Below are positions 38,901 to 47,284 of a stretch of 64,000 bases of DNA, one piece after another. The notes beneath the pieces are model-generated. The model saw only the letters and a list, made by a program, of their open reading frames with translations. It was not told the DNA's origin and did no database searches. How positions within the stretch are numbered: the first letter of the stretch is position 1; the number at the start of each line of letters is the position of its first letter. Source of the stretch: Rubellimicrobium arenae (GTDB lineage Bacteria > Pseudomonadota > Alphaproteobacteria > Rhodobacterales > Rhodobacteraceae); NCBI RefSeq assembly GCF_017916275.1, contig NZ_JAFMST010000005.1:62001-126000 (forward strand), written 5' to 3'. The translations under genes and the position numbers were made by a program.

Positions 38901-40487
38901 CGGGAGCCGATGAAAGCCTATCTCCGCTCCGCCGCCGGGCTGATCAAGCAGTACGCCTGGGCGTTCCCGGCGTTCAAGAAACCCCAGGGCGCGGCGCAGC
39001 CCATGGACATCGACCTCCGCTCGCTCTCCGAAGAGGAACTGGACGGCATCCTTGAGTTCGCCTTCCACCGCTACTTCGAGGAGTCGGGGCTTTTCGGGAC
39101 GGTCGAGGATGCCTTGGGGCGCGTCGAGCAACTGAAGGCCATCGGCGTGGGCGAGGTCGCCTGCCTGATCGACTACGGCATTCCGGTCCAGCAGGTCCTG
39201 GATGGGCTCAAGCCCCTGTCCCGGGTCGTGGCGGAATGCCGTGGCACCGGACCCGCCGCGAACGACTTCTCGATCGCGGCGCAGATCGTGCGCCATAGCG
39301 TGACCCACCTGCAATGCACCCCGTCCATGGCCCGGATGCTGGTCACGAACCCGGATTCCGCGCAGGCGCTCCACCGGCTCTCGCACGTCCTTGTCGGGGG
39401 TGAGGCGCTTCCAGGCGCCCTGGCGGCCGAGCTTCGCCTGACCGGCGCGCGGGTGACCAACATGTATGGCCCGACCGAAACGACGATCTGGTCGTCGACC
39501 GCCGAAGCCGTGGCCGGGGCAGGGACGGTCGGCATCGGCCACCCCATCGCCAACACGCAGCTGCATGTGCTGGACGAGGCGATGACCCCCCTCCCGGTCG
39601 GGGCCGAGGGTGAGCTCTGGATCGGCGGAACGGGCGTGGCCGACGGCTACTGGAAGCGGCCGGACCTGACGGCCGAGCGGTTCGTGCCCGATCCCTTCCG
39701 CGCGGGCGGGCGGCTCTACCGGACCGGGGATCTCGTGCGGCGAACGGCAGACGGGGGCCTGGATTTCCTGGGTCGCGCCGATCACCAGGTGAAGCTGCGC
39801 GGCTACCGTATCGAGCTGGGCGAGATCGAGGCCGTGCTCGACGCGCAGCCCGGCATCCGCCAGAGCGTGGTGATGGCGCGCGAGGATGTGCCTGGCAACG
39901 TGCAACTCGTGGGCTATGTCACGGCCGACGCCCCGGTCGACGAGGCCGCCCTGCGCGAAGCGGTGGGACGGCAGCTTCCGGTCCACATGGTCCCGGCGCG
40001 CGTCGTGCGGCTCGAGTCCTTCCCGCTCACGCCCAACCGCAAGGTGGACCGCAAGGCCCTTCCGGTGCCCGGCGCGCGCGAGGTGTCCAAGCCCGTCGCC
40101 GCGGCCACCGTCACCCGCACGGAGCCGATCGAGGTGTCGCCCTCGGGTCAGGCCGGACCGAGCCTGGCCGGCATTGCGGCAATCTGGTCCAAGATCCTGG
40201 GGGTGGAGCAGATCGGCCCGCAGGACAACTTCTTCGACCTGGGGGGCCATTCCCTGCTCGCCGTGCAGGCGCACCGCGATATCCGCGCACGCCTTGGCTC
40301 GGACAAGCTGTCGATCACGGACATCTTCCGGTTCCCGACATTGGGCGCCTTGGCCCAGCGGGTGGACGAGTTGACGGGCGCCAGGCCTTCGACTCCGGCC
40401 GAAGAGCCCGCGCAGGCTGGCGACGGCCGCGCCGATGCGATGGCACGGCGACGCGAGCTGCGCGCGCGGCGGCTGACCACCACCTGA
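35952..40487 (+). CDS. NRPS: formyltransferase - adenylation split by luciferase-like monooxygenase - PCP
   Basis: 1511 residues from ATG 35952 (GGAG 7 bases upstream). About 1-200: formyltransferase with N91, H93 (NFHDGPLPE) and D129 (GGVDAGP). About 310-510: C-terminal condensation-like linker without HHxxxDG. About 514-740: adenylation N-part with YTSGSTGRPKG and SLSFDIS. About 741-1096: FMN-dependent luciferase-like monooxygenase (MDFSLYYWGNDDG, VWTPERHFHAFG, TGLAVASGW). About 1097-1400: rest of adenylation with NMYGPTETT, YRTGDLVR and NRKVDRKAL. PCP serine S1434 (GGHSLLA). This is the MupA/Atu3671-type architecture. By eye the specificity code is D-I-L-H-L-G-M-I-W-K, close to known glycine codes. 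It should load, N-formylate and oxidise one amino acid, then hand it to the PKS. Confidence 0.92.
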   Translation: MSMSVVLIGHDTLALHCGRMILEGGRTIEAVVTRHGEVRAWAETAGLRVMAPGRDLGQQLRALTFDWLLSVANLDILPADILALPTRGAVNFHDGPLPERAGLNAPVWALLEGAPEHGVTWHLIQGGVDAGPILAARRFSVAEGETALSLNTRCFAAGLDSFPEVLAQLRDGLRAQPQELSRRQHLHKAKDRPRGGAVLDLSRPATELAALVRALDHGDYPNPLALPKVDLGGVIALVGSADVVGGLGDPGQILEASAEGLTVATGQGALRLGKLRPLGEGLPLLKAGQRLPLLTPDRVAQLDAAIAETVPAEGHWRARLLDLRPALLPPFGGPRGNAPLERTLPAGDVAMALAVMILPPGGGAVDVALAYPQTEAGVSATWVPFRVEGSTLADLGHSLADAFRIPGPMAADLPFRLGPSRPAQPQVGLSRQDHVPGTALTLCLRPTGAVLTGDPAKLSSEAFALLAGRLEHVLANLAGREPSTPLAALPVIPAAEWDGIAAWNATDADFEDRPISTLIAEQAARTPDAPALAYRDRVITFAEMEARAERIAASLQALGVRPGVRVGLHLGRSMDLVIGALAILKAGGAYVPLDPAYPADRIALYLEDSDASVVLTDAALAATLPAHTARVLRIDAPLPEGVAGQGPSSEDLAYLIYTSGSTGRPKGVMVTHRNVANFFAGMDARIAPKQPGTWLAVTSLSFDISVLELFWTLARGFKVVVMGDDERTLAAGESLGRGPGMDFSLYYWGNDDGVGRDKYRLLLEGAKIADENGFCAVWTPERHFHAFGGPYPNPSVTGAAVAAITHNIAVRAGSVVAPLHHPARIAEEWAVIDNLTNGRTGLAVASGWMPEDFVLRPENAVPKNKAAMIDSIHQLRKLWVGEAVEFQGPNGPQQVRTQPRPVSKSLPLWVTTAGNPDTWREAGTLGANVLTHLLGQSIAEVEQKIGIYHAALRDAGHDPADFTVTLMLHTYLAETRDAAREVAREPMKAYLRSAAGLIKQYAWAFPAFKKPQGAAQPMDIDLRSLSEEELDGILEFAFHRYFEESGLFGTVEDALGRVEQLKAIGVGEVACLIDYGIPVQQVLDGLKPLSRVVAECRGTGPAANDFSIAAQIVRHSVTHLQCTPSMARMLVTNPDSAQALHRLSHVLVGGEALPGALAAELRLTGARVTNMYGPTETTIWSSTAEAVAGAGTVGIGHPIANTQLHVLDEAMTPLPVGAEGELWIGGTGVADGYWKRPDLTAERFVPDPFRAGGRLYRTGDLVRRTADGGLDFLGRADHQVKLRGYRIELGEIEAVLDAQPGIRQSVVMAREDVPGNVQLVGYVTADAPVDEAALREAVGRQLPVHMVPARVVRLESFPLTPNRKVDRKALPVPGAREVSKPVAAATVTRTEPIEVSPSGQAGPSLAGIAAIWSKILGVEQIGPQDNFFDLGGHSLLAVQAHRDIRARLGSDKLSITDIFRFPTLGALAQRVDELTGARPSTPAEEPAQAGDGRADAMARRRELRARRLTTT

Positions 40488-40500
40488 TGGGCGAACGGGC

Positions 40501-41160
40501 GTGCTGAACATCATGGAGCCGCCCCTTTCCGCGGGCTTGCTTGCGCAGGCCCGCGAGGCCCTTGGACCGTCGATCGCGGTCGCGGGCGGGCGCGTCTCCG
40601 ACTGCCAGGGCCCCCTCCTGGAGGGCGAGGCGTCCGCGATCTCCCGCGCCGTCCGACGGCGCCAAGAGGAATTCGTGGCGGGGCGCACGGCGGCGCGGCA
40701 GGCCATGGCCGATCTGGGTCTGCTCCCACGTTCTCTTCCTCGCCGCCCCGACGGACCTCCAGCCTGGCCGGAGGGCGTTACGGGAAGCATCACCCATGCC
40801 GGCGGCCAGGTCCTTGCTGCTGTCGGGCGGCTCGGCCCAGGGCTCCGGGCGATCGGCTTGGATCTCGAGGAGGATGTTTCGCTGCCCGGGGACCTCGTCC
40901 ATGAGGTATGCCGGCCTGATGAGGATCAGTCGCGCGCGATCCGGATTTTCAGCGCCAAGGAAGCGGTCTACAAGGCCCAGTACATGCTGAGCCGGCAGCC
41001 ACTCGAATTTGCCGACTTGCGTCTCGAGATTGCAATGACCGGTGAATTCTCGGCCGAGTTCATGCGGCCGGCCCCCGGCTTCTCGTCGGGGCAGCGATTG
41101 GCTGGTCGGCAAATGGCCATCGGCCGCTTCGTTCTTTCTGCCGTAATAGTCAGGTGTTAG
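40501..41160 (+). CDS. 4'-phosphopantetheinyl transferase, EntD/Sfp type
   Basis: 219-residue PPTase that attaches the phosphopantetheine arm to carrier domains. Signature AIGLDLEED (magnesium aspartates) and RIFSAKEAVYKAQY (the F-S-x-KE-x-x-x-K motif), plus GSITHAGG near residue 95. It follows the NRPS by 13 bases, so it presumably activates the PKS ACP, the NRPS PCP and perhaps the carrier at 20260. GTG 40501 gives the operon-like spacing; an ATG at 40513 is an equally possible start. Confidence 0.9.
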   Translation: MLNIMEPPLSAGLLAQAREALGPSIAVAGGRVSDCQGPLLEGEASAISRAVRRRQEEFVAGRTAARQAMADLGLLPRSLPRRPDGPPAWPEGVTGSITHAGGQVLAAVGRLGPGLRAIGLDLEEDVSLPGDLVHEVCRPDEDQSRAIRIFSAKEAVYKAQYMLSRQPLEFADLRLEIAMTGEFSAEFMRPAPGFSSGQRLAGRQMAIGRFVLSAVIVRC

Positions 41161-41292
41161 GATTCCAAATGACTGATATGCTGAATTTGGCTGTGCGCCC
41201 CGACTCCTGATGGCGGTTTAGCCAGAGCCTGAGGCCGGCCCCCCGGGGACCGGTTGCCGATTGTCCGATCCATCGCGAGCAGAACGTCCCCC

Positions 41293-42621
41293 ATGGGTTC
41301 CATTTACTCCTTCTCCGATTTCCTGGCTGCGTTGCGCCGGCAGGTCTGGATCATCCTGATCGTCGTGATCGCCGGACTGCCCGCGGTCTATTGGTACGCG
41401 ACGTCCCGTCCCATCTATTTCGAGGCGAAGGCGGTCCTGGGCGTCGAGGAAATGCAGGCCGCGCAGACCGGCCTCAACGTGAACCGCCAGCTCGACGAGA
41501 TCCAGCAGGCGCTGATGTCACGCGACAACATCGTCATGCATGTGCGGAACTTCGACCTGTTTCCCGACCTGCAGAGCGAGAACGAGAAGGTCTCGCTCAC
41601 GCGGGAGGCCATCGCGATCACCAAGCTCATGGATCCGGCGCAGGCCTGGAGGCCCGATGCCCAGCCCTACGGTCTTTCGATCACGGTACGGCTGGACGAT
41701 GCGGCCCAGGCTGCGGCTTTCGCCAACGCCTTGCTGAACTCCATCGTGAGCGAGGACGCCCGACGCGCCCGCGCACGCGAAGCCTCCACCCTGGACCGTG
41801 CGGAAGCGATGCTTGCCTACCTCGACCGGGAGGAGAAACGCGTCACGGCCAACATCGACTCCATTGAGGAGGAGATCGCCAACTACCGCGCCATCCACGT
41901 GGATTCGTTGCCTGAAAGCCTTCAACTCCAGCGAGACCAGCTCTCGCGATTGACCTCCGACCGGATCGAGCTGGATCAGAAGCTGATCGAATTCGACGGG
42001 GGGCCGCTGGGCCAACTCCGGTCCAATGTCGCCGAGCGGCAGCGCGCGCTTCTGACCGAGCAGAGGGAGGTCATCGTCCAGGCGATCGCCGACAGTGAAG
42101 CTGCCTTGGCAGCCGCTCCGGGCGTCCAACGGGAGCTCAACGTCCTCACGCGGCGGCTCCAGGGTCTCGAAGGAGAACTCGACTCCATCACGGCCCAGCG
42201 GACCGAAGCTGCCATGAACCAGTACCTGGCCGAGCAGACCGATGTCGGCTACTTCACCGTGCTCGAAACTGCGGTGCCGCCAGAGCTCCCGGTCTCGGCC
42301 AACAAGCGGAAGATCGCGCTGGCTGGCGGGATGGCGGTCTTTGCGGCGGCCTTCGGCCTCGCCCTCGGGCGGGAGCTGATGCATCAGGTCATCCGCAATG
42401 CCACCCAGATGCAACGCCAGCTTGGGATCCAGCCGGTCGTGGTCATCCCGCAGGTGACGTCCCGTGCCGCGGCGCGTCGCCGGATGGGCCTCGTCGCGCT
42501 CTTCGTCGGGCTTCTCGTGGTCACCGTCTTCAACGGCAAGCAGATGACGTCCGAGATATCCTCGCTCGAGCTTCAGCCCACGGGAACTGGTGCCGCAAGC
42601 CCGGACGGCGAGGACGCCTAG
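41293..42621 (+). CDS. Wzz/GumC-like polysaccharide chain-length protein
   Basis: 442-residue inner-membrane polysaccharide co-polymerase. TM1 about 15-35 (VWIILIVVIAGLPAVYWY), a long periplasmic coiled-coil region (RDQLSRLTSDRIELDQKLIEF), TM2 near 340-360 (ALAGGMAVFAAAFGLALG), then a cytoplasmic stretch and a third hydrophobic segment near 398-415. ATG 41293 was preferred over an upstream TTG at 41254. It controls polymer length with the kinase-like ATPase, which here is encoded on the opposite strand and overlaps its 3' end by 4 bases. Confidence 0.85.
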   Translation: MGSIYSFSDFLAALRRQVWIILIVVIAGLPAVYWYATSRPIYFEAKAVLGVEEMQAAQTGLNVNRQLDEIQQALMSRDNIVMHVRNFDLFPDLQSENEKVSLTREAIAITKLMDPAQAWRPDAQPYGLSITVRLDDAAQAAAFANALLNSIVSEDARRARAREASTLDRAEAMLAYLDREEKRVTANIDSIEEEIANYRAIHVDSLPESLQLQRDQLSRLTSDRIELDQKLIEFDGGPLGQLRSNVAERQRALLTEQREVIVQAIADSEAALAAAPGVQRELNVLTRRLQGLEGELDSITAQRTEAAMNQYLAEQTDVGYFTVLETAVPPELPVSANKRKIALAGGMAVFAAAFGLALGRELMHQVIRNATQMQRQLGIQPVVVIPQVTSRAAARRRMGLVALFVGLLVVTVFNGKQMTSEISSLELQPTGTGAASPDGEDA

Positions 42622-43439
42622 TAGCTGTAGTCGCGGGTTCCTTCGCCTTCGGCCTTGTTCAGCACCACGCCCAAGATGGGCAAGGCATCCCCTAACCGGT
42701 GGCTGGCTTCCTGAAGTTCGCGGGTCGTGGTCCGTCCGCCGCCGGCAACCACGATCACGCAGTCCAGATGCGGCTTGAGCGCAAGGACATCGTCCTGGGC
42801 CAAGACGGGCGGAAGGTCCATCAGCACCACATCGGGGGCGAGCATGGCCTCCATGCGGCCGAACGCCTCTTCGGTGCAGGGGTTGTGGAAGAGCTCAGCC
42901 GCGAACGGTTCGGGCTTTCCATTGAGCCCCAGCGCCAGCGAAGGACCGATTGCCAACCCCTTTCCGCCGACCTGGCTCAGGAAGTCGTCAGGTGCGACCA
43001 GGCCGCGGAGGAAGTCACCCATGGAATGCGGCGGACGGACCCCGAGCTTTCGGGCAACCGACGGCACGTGCAGATCCATGTCCATAAGAATGGTGCGGCA
43101 CTTCTCATAGCGCGACAGGGTGACAGCGAGGTTGACGGCCACGAAGGACTTTCCGCAACCTTTCGTGGGCGAGGTGATGCCCACCCGGCGCCACTTGCGT
43201 TCGGCCAGGGCCTGGAACACCTTGGCCCGCAGGACATCGAAGGCTCCGTGGGCGGGATCGCGGCGCGCGGCCGTGATCACCAGATTTCGGTCGAGCAGCG
43301 AGGGGCGGAGCGTCAATTGACGCAGCTTGGACCAGGCCTCGGCGACGATGTCATGCTCTGGAGCGGTATCGGGGGATGCCAGAGGTTCGACCGGCTCGGC
43401 CGTGGCGAACCGGACCTTCTTGCGAACTTCTTCAAACAT
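42618..43439 (-). CDS. BY-kinase-like ATPase, CpsD/CapB/Wzc-C family
   Basis: 273-residue P-loop ATPase of the bacterial tyrosine kinase/MinD superfamily. Walker A ITSPTKGCGKSFVAVNLA (about residue 88-105), Walker A' ILMDMDLHVPS, Walker B DVVLMDLPPVL. It partners the chain-length protein to control polymer assembly. The C-terminus ends RDYSY, with only two tyrosines in place of the usual cluster, so autophosphorylation capacity may be limited. ATG 43439 starts the conserved part; longer upstream options look non-coding. Confidence 0.87.
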   Translation of the reverse strand: MFEEVRKKVRFATAEPVEPLASPDTAPEHDIVAEAWSKLRQLTLRPSLLDRNLVITAARRDPAHGAFDVLRAKVFQALAERKWRRVGITSPTKGCGKSFVAVNLAVTLSRYEKCRTILMDMDLHVPSVARKLGVRPPHSMGDFLRGLVAPDDFLSQVGGKGLAIGPSLALGLNGKPEPFAAELFHNPCTEEAFGRMEAMLAPDVVLMDLPPVLAQDDVLALKPHLDCVIVVAGGGRTTTRELQEASHRLGDALPILGVVLNKAEGEGTRDYSY

Positions 43440-43731
43440 CGTCCATCGTCCCATCAACCCTGCGCCAATTCCCAGGCAAACCGTTCGCCCATGACGGGAA
43501 ACCGTGAGCTTTGAGACATTGCACGACTGCAATCACGATCTGAGCCTAGACGAGAAAGAGGCCAGTAACATCAACAAACTGCGCGACGCCATGATGCCGG
43601 GGAAATGACAGGCCTCCGGGGCATGAGGACTCATCCATTCGTCCATCCCTCGACCTTCCAGCCACAAGGTGATGCCATTGCAATCCGCAATATACCTGTC
43701 CTGATCCCGTGCCAAATCGAAATGGGCCGCC

Positions 43732-44706
43732 CTACTTGTATTCGATCAGGTGGAACTCCCTCCGGCGCAGGCGCCGAAGATAATAGGTCAGCATCCCCTG
43801 AGCGTTCGGTAACTTCGAGATCGCAAGGAAGATAGCCTGGCGCCGCGCATCCCCGGATGACAGCCCGGCGCCGGCAAGCCCCGCCGCCGTCCGCAGGATA
43901 TTCGCGGCAAGAAGCAGGCCGACCAAGACCGCCAGCCACCATTGCCCCGTCAGCAGCCCGACCATGGCAAGGGCCGGAAGCAGCAGGCCATACCCCCAGG
44001 CCCGGAGCCGTTCCCGGCGGAAGTGCATGGGATACATGCCTCCGACTTCCGCGAAGCCGTGCCCCGCGCGAAGGTGTCGGCGCCACCATTCGCTGAACCG
44101 CGTCATCTGGATGTCATGGCGGGTCATGATCCTGGGGATCCGAACGACACGAAGGCCCGTCCGCTCGGCGAGGCGCTGACAGAACTCCTCGTCCTCCGAC
44201 GCGATCAGGCGGGGGTTGAAGCCGCCAGCCTGCCGGAACGCATTGACTCGCACCATCATGTCCCCCCCGCAGGAGGTGATGTCCCCGGCTGGGCGGTGCC
44301 ACTCGACCTCGCACATGGCGTGGTAGATATTTCTTGTGGAATCGATCTCCGTGCGCCAGCCGGTGACGATCCCGATATCGGGATGCGCGTCGAGGGTGGC
44401 ACAGGCGGCGTCGATCCACCCGGGTTCCACACCGCAATCCCCATCGACGAACTGGACGTAATCCAGATTTCCTTGGGCAAGCAAAGCCTCAAGTCCGGCG
44501 TTACGGGCACGGGCTGCCGTGAAGGGGACGCTGGTGTCGAGGAGAACCACATCGAGGCCAAGGCCGCGCGCGAGGGCCACGCTTCCATCCCTCGAGCCCG
44601 AATCGACATACACGATCCGCTCGACCTGAGTGCGAAGAGAGGTCAGGCATCTTTCCAGGCGCTGACCTTCATTGCGGCCGATCGCGACTGCGCCCACGCG
44701 GCTCAT
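43732..44706 (-). CDS. Glycosyltransferase family 2 with C-terminal membrane segments
   Basis: 324-residue GT2 enzyme. VGAVAIGRNEGQRLERCL start, VYVDSGSRDGS, VQFVDGDCGVE (DxD) and SEDEEFCQRL. MMVRVNAFRQAGGFNP is the acceptor-side signature. About two hydrophobic segments near 240-280 tether it to the membrane. It is read after the GT4 gene, whose 3' end overlaps its start by 4 bases, so both probably build the same repeat unit. Confidence 0.88.
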   Translation of the reverse strand: MSRVGAVAIGRNEGQRLERCLTSLRTQVERIVYVDSGSRDGSVALARGLGLDVVLLDTSVPFTAARARNAGLEALLAQGNLDYVQFVDGDCGVEPGWIDAACATLDAHPDIGIVTGWRTEIDSTRNIYHAMCEVEWHRPAGDITSCGGDMMVRVNAFRQAGGFNPRLIASEDEEFCQRLAERTGLRVVRIPRIMTRHDIQMTRFSEWWRRHLRAGHGFAEVGGMYPMHFRRERLRAWGYGLLLPALAMVGLLTGQWWLAVLVGLLLAANILRTAAGLAGAGLSSGDARRQAIFLAISKLPNAQGMLTYYLRRLRRREFHLIEYK

Positions 44707-46118
44707 GGCTGAAACTCCTCGGGCCGGCGCGATGGCCGTGGGCCGCCAACCACGGCCCACCGCACGAGGGACGCAAGCCGCGCCGCCTCGGCCCGGGAAT
44801 CATACTCTTCCCGGACCCGGGCCTGGCCCGCGGCACCCATCGCGGCGGCCCGGGCCGGGTGTTCTGTGATCCCCAAGATTGCGCGTGCGAGCGCTTCCTC
44901 TTCTCCGGGCGGCACCAGAAGCCCCGACACGCCATCCTCGACCAGCTCACCAATGCCCGCGATTCGCGTAGCGATCACGGGCAGGCCTGTCGCCAATGCT
45001 TCCATCAGCACGACCGGCACTCCTTCGGCAAAGCTGGGCAGCACCAGGGCAGACGACTCGGAGAGGATCCGGGCGACCTCGTCCTGGTTGCAGTAGCCCC
45101 GGAACGTGACCGCCTCGCCAAGGCCAAGGGCTTCAGCTTCCCGTTCCAGCTTCTTGCGATCAGGCCCATCGCCCACGAGGGTCAGCCTCAGGCTTGGACG
45201 CGTGGCGCGGGCCCGGGCAAGAGCGGCGAGCAGAACTGGCACGCCCTTCACAGCGGCCAGTCGCCCCACGAACAGCAGGCGATCCGTCGTCTGCTCCGCC
45301 CGCCGGGCGTAGCGGTCGGGCTCTACGCCGCAGTGAACGACATGGAGCTTGGCCCAGTCCGCCTGCGGCGCGTGGAGCATCGCCTGGGAACGGGCAAAGG
45401 CGCTGATGCAGGCGACGAAGTCGGCTTGCGCGATCTTGTCATCGAGCCGCCAGTGGTCGGCTTCGGCGATCTCATCGGGCCCATGCAGCGTGAAGCTCCA
45501 GGAGATGCCGGCCAAGGGTGCGGCCAGTCGCGCCACCGTGGATGACGACATCGCCAGGTGGTTGTGCAGATGAACGATTCCCTGCTTGCGCAGCTCCCCG
45601 GCGAGGACGACCGCCTCATGGAAGTAGATCAGGTTATACAGCCGGCCCTGGACGCCCTTGGGCGCCGTCGACCATGCCTCCGACAGCGTCCGGAGCCAAA
45701 GTCGCGGGGAGCGGCCCAAGGCGGAGGCATGCGCGCGAAGAGCCGCGAGCGGCCTCTTTGCCACCTCCAGCACATAGAAGGTGCGCTCGGCCTCCTCTTC
45801 GAGGTCGCGGCCCACGATCTGGTCGCGGCCACTCCGCCTGATCGAGAAGGTCCTCAGGTCGAAGCCGAGGTCCCTGAGGGCGGCTACTTCCCGGCGCATG
45901 AAGGTGTGCGAGACACGGATGTATTCTCCGGTAAGCCAGGCCACAGGTCCCGGCAACGCCACAGTCAAAGGCCGACTCATGGCAGATGGCCGGAGGAGAT
46001 CACGCGCCGGACGGACAGTCGCGTCCGAGAGCCCGAACCGCCGAACGATCGGCCCATGGGTATCGATGATGTCCGACCGGGATGGTGCCTCCGCGAGATC
46101 CGGAACCTGGTCGATCAT
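44703..46118 (-). CDS. Glycosyltransferase family 4
   Basis: GT-B enzyme. N-domain: LPGPVAWLTGEYIRVSHTFMRREVAALR, then HLHNHLAMSSSTVARL. C-domain: LLFVGRLAAVKGVPVLLAAL, VGDGPDRKKLE, and the donor-site motif PSFAEGVPVVLMEALATGLPVIAT with the EX7E pattern. This resembles colanic-acid-type glycosyltransferases. The start is uncertain: ATG 46118 (AGAGGTGG upstream, 471 aa), 46187 (GGGGAGG upstream) or 45980 (no good site). Confidence 0.88.
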   Translation of the reverse strand: MIDQVPDLAEAPSRSDIIDTHGPIVRRFGLSDATVRPARDLLRPSAMSRPLTVALPGPVAWLTGEYIRVSHTFMRREVAALRDLGFDLRTFSIRRSGRDQIVGRDLEEEAERTFYVLEVAKRPLAALRAHASALGRSPRLWLRTLSEAWSTAPKGVQGRLYNLIYFHEAVVLAGELRKQGIVHLHNHLAMSSSTVARLAAPLAGISWSFTLHGPDEIAEADHWRLDDKIAQADFVACISAFARSQAMLHAPQADWAKLHVVHCGVEPDRYARRAEQTTDRLLFVGRLAAVKGVPVLLAALARARATRPSLRLTLVGDGPDRKKLEREAEALGLGEAVTFRGYCNQDEVARILSESSALVLPSFAEGVPVVLMEALATGLPVIATRIAGIGELVEDGVSGLLVPPGEEEALARAILGITEHPARAAAMGAAGQARVREEYDSRAEAARLASLVRWAVVGGPRPSRRPEEFQP

Positions 46119-46516
46119 CTTATGGCCACCTCTTACTGGAACAGATGCGAAATGCGCAAAGGATCCTGACTGAACGAAGCGGTGCATCCTGCGCCTCCCC
46201 ATAAGGAAAAGCTGGAAAGGGTGCTAATGGCAAGAGCGAGCATAACTCGACCGAAGTAGTTCCGCCGTTGATCGCCAATTCGATGAGTGAAGCCCTTATC
46301 TACACAACTTCCGATAAATCCAAAATCATCCTAAAGGCGAGTCCTGATGACCTGTCCCCGAGGGCAACATCTTTCTTGATTATAGCCCCCGATCTGTTAC
46401 GGTTTTTTTGGGGCGTATTTGTGGCAGGATCAAGGCAAGCTGAGGGCGGGGGAGGTCCCGGCGCTGACCTGCTGCAACGTACGAGTCCTGCGCGTGCAGG
46501 AGGAGGGGGTGCTGTT
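46119..46516. promoter_or_regulatory. Divergent intergenic region, GT4 / WecG
   Basis: 398 bases between diverging genes, AT-rich from 46240 to 46420 (tatctacacaacttccgataaatccaaaa is spread here). TTCCGAT at 46309-46315 is the reverse of the recurrent ATCGGAA. A run of seven T at about 46403-46409 follows. Promoters for both sides are expected. No separate gene was seen. Confidence 0.4.
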
Positions 46517-47284
46517 ATGTTTTTTCCGGTTGGGGACAGGAATATCAAGGTCAATGTTGCGCACGAGAATATATTGCTTGACGAGATCGGCCGCCGCTTC
46601 GCTGTCGGAGAGGGTTTTGCCTTGGCGACCTTGAATCTCGATCACCTTGTGAAATTGCGGACCAACACGGCATTTCGTGCCGCTTATGCCAAGCAGGATC
46701 TGATCACCGCCGACGGTAATCCGATCGTTTGGCTGGCCCGGGCCGCCAAGCAGCCTGTTGATCTTCTTCCCGGCTCCGACCTGATCCGCCCCGTGCTGCG
46801 TGTGGCCGCCGCGGCGGGTGTGCCCGTGGGCTTCATCGGCAGCACGGAGGCCAGTCTCACTGCTGCTTCAACGACACTCTGTGCCGAGATCCCCGACCTT
46901 GACGTTCGGGCCTGCGTCGCGCCCCCGATGGGTTTCGATCCCAATGGGTCCGAAGCGCTTCGAATCCTGGATGATTTGGCCAAGGCCGGCGTTCGACTGG
47001 TCCTGGTGGCGTTGGGGGCGCCGAAGCAGGAGCTGCTGGCGGCAGTCGGCCGCGCCCGTCATCCCGGTCTGGCGTTCCTGTCGATCGGAGCTGGCCTGGA
47101 CTTCATCTCGGGCGAACAGCGTCGCGCCCCGGTCTGGATGCGACGTCTCGCATTGGAGTGGTTGTGGCGGGCCATGTGCGAGCCGCGCCGTCTCGCCCCC
47201 CGCTACCTTCGCGCCGCGCTGATCTTTCCGACTTATCTATCGCGCGCCATGATCGAAGGATTAGTGAAGGGCAGAACGACCTGA
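46517..47284 (+). CDS. WecG/TagA/CpsF family glycosyltransferase
   Basis: 255-residue GT26 enzyme, which adds a ManNAcA-type or other sugar to a lipid-linked acceptor. Family blocks: TLNLDHLVKLRTNTAFRAAY (about 38-57), ITADGNPIVWLAR, PGSDLIRPVL, and LVALGAPKQELL, with SIGAGLDFISGEQRRAPVWMRRLALEWLWR at the C-end (the RAP-x-W-x-x-x-G-LEW-x-x-R pattern). ATG 46517 has an AGGAGGAGG site and gives the standard family length; the frame is open to 46268 without other support. Confidence 0.9.
   Translation: MFFPVGDRNIKVNVAHENILLDEIGRRFAVGEGFALATLNLDHLVKLRTNTAFRAAYAKQDLITADGNPIVWLARAAKQPVDLLPGSDLIRPVLRVAAAAGVPVGFIGSTEASLTAASTTLCAEIPDLDVRACVAPPMGFDPNGSEALRILDDLAKAGVRLVLVALGAPKQELLAAVGRARHPGLAFLSIGAGLDFISGEQRRAPVWMRRLALEWLWRAMCEPRRLAPRYLRAALIFPTYLSRAMIEGLVKGRTT

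Noticed and set aside
37497-40793. Long leftward open frame (about 1100 codons) under the NRPS
   Set aside because: Same shadow effect; the forward frame carries all NRPS motifs.
41166-41191. CCAAAT...ATTTGG inverted repeat after the PPTase gene
   Set aside because: 6-bp AT-rich stem with a 14-base loop and no T-run, so too weak to call a terminator.
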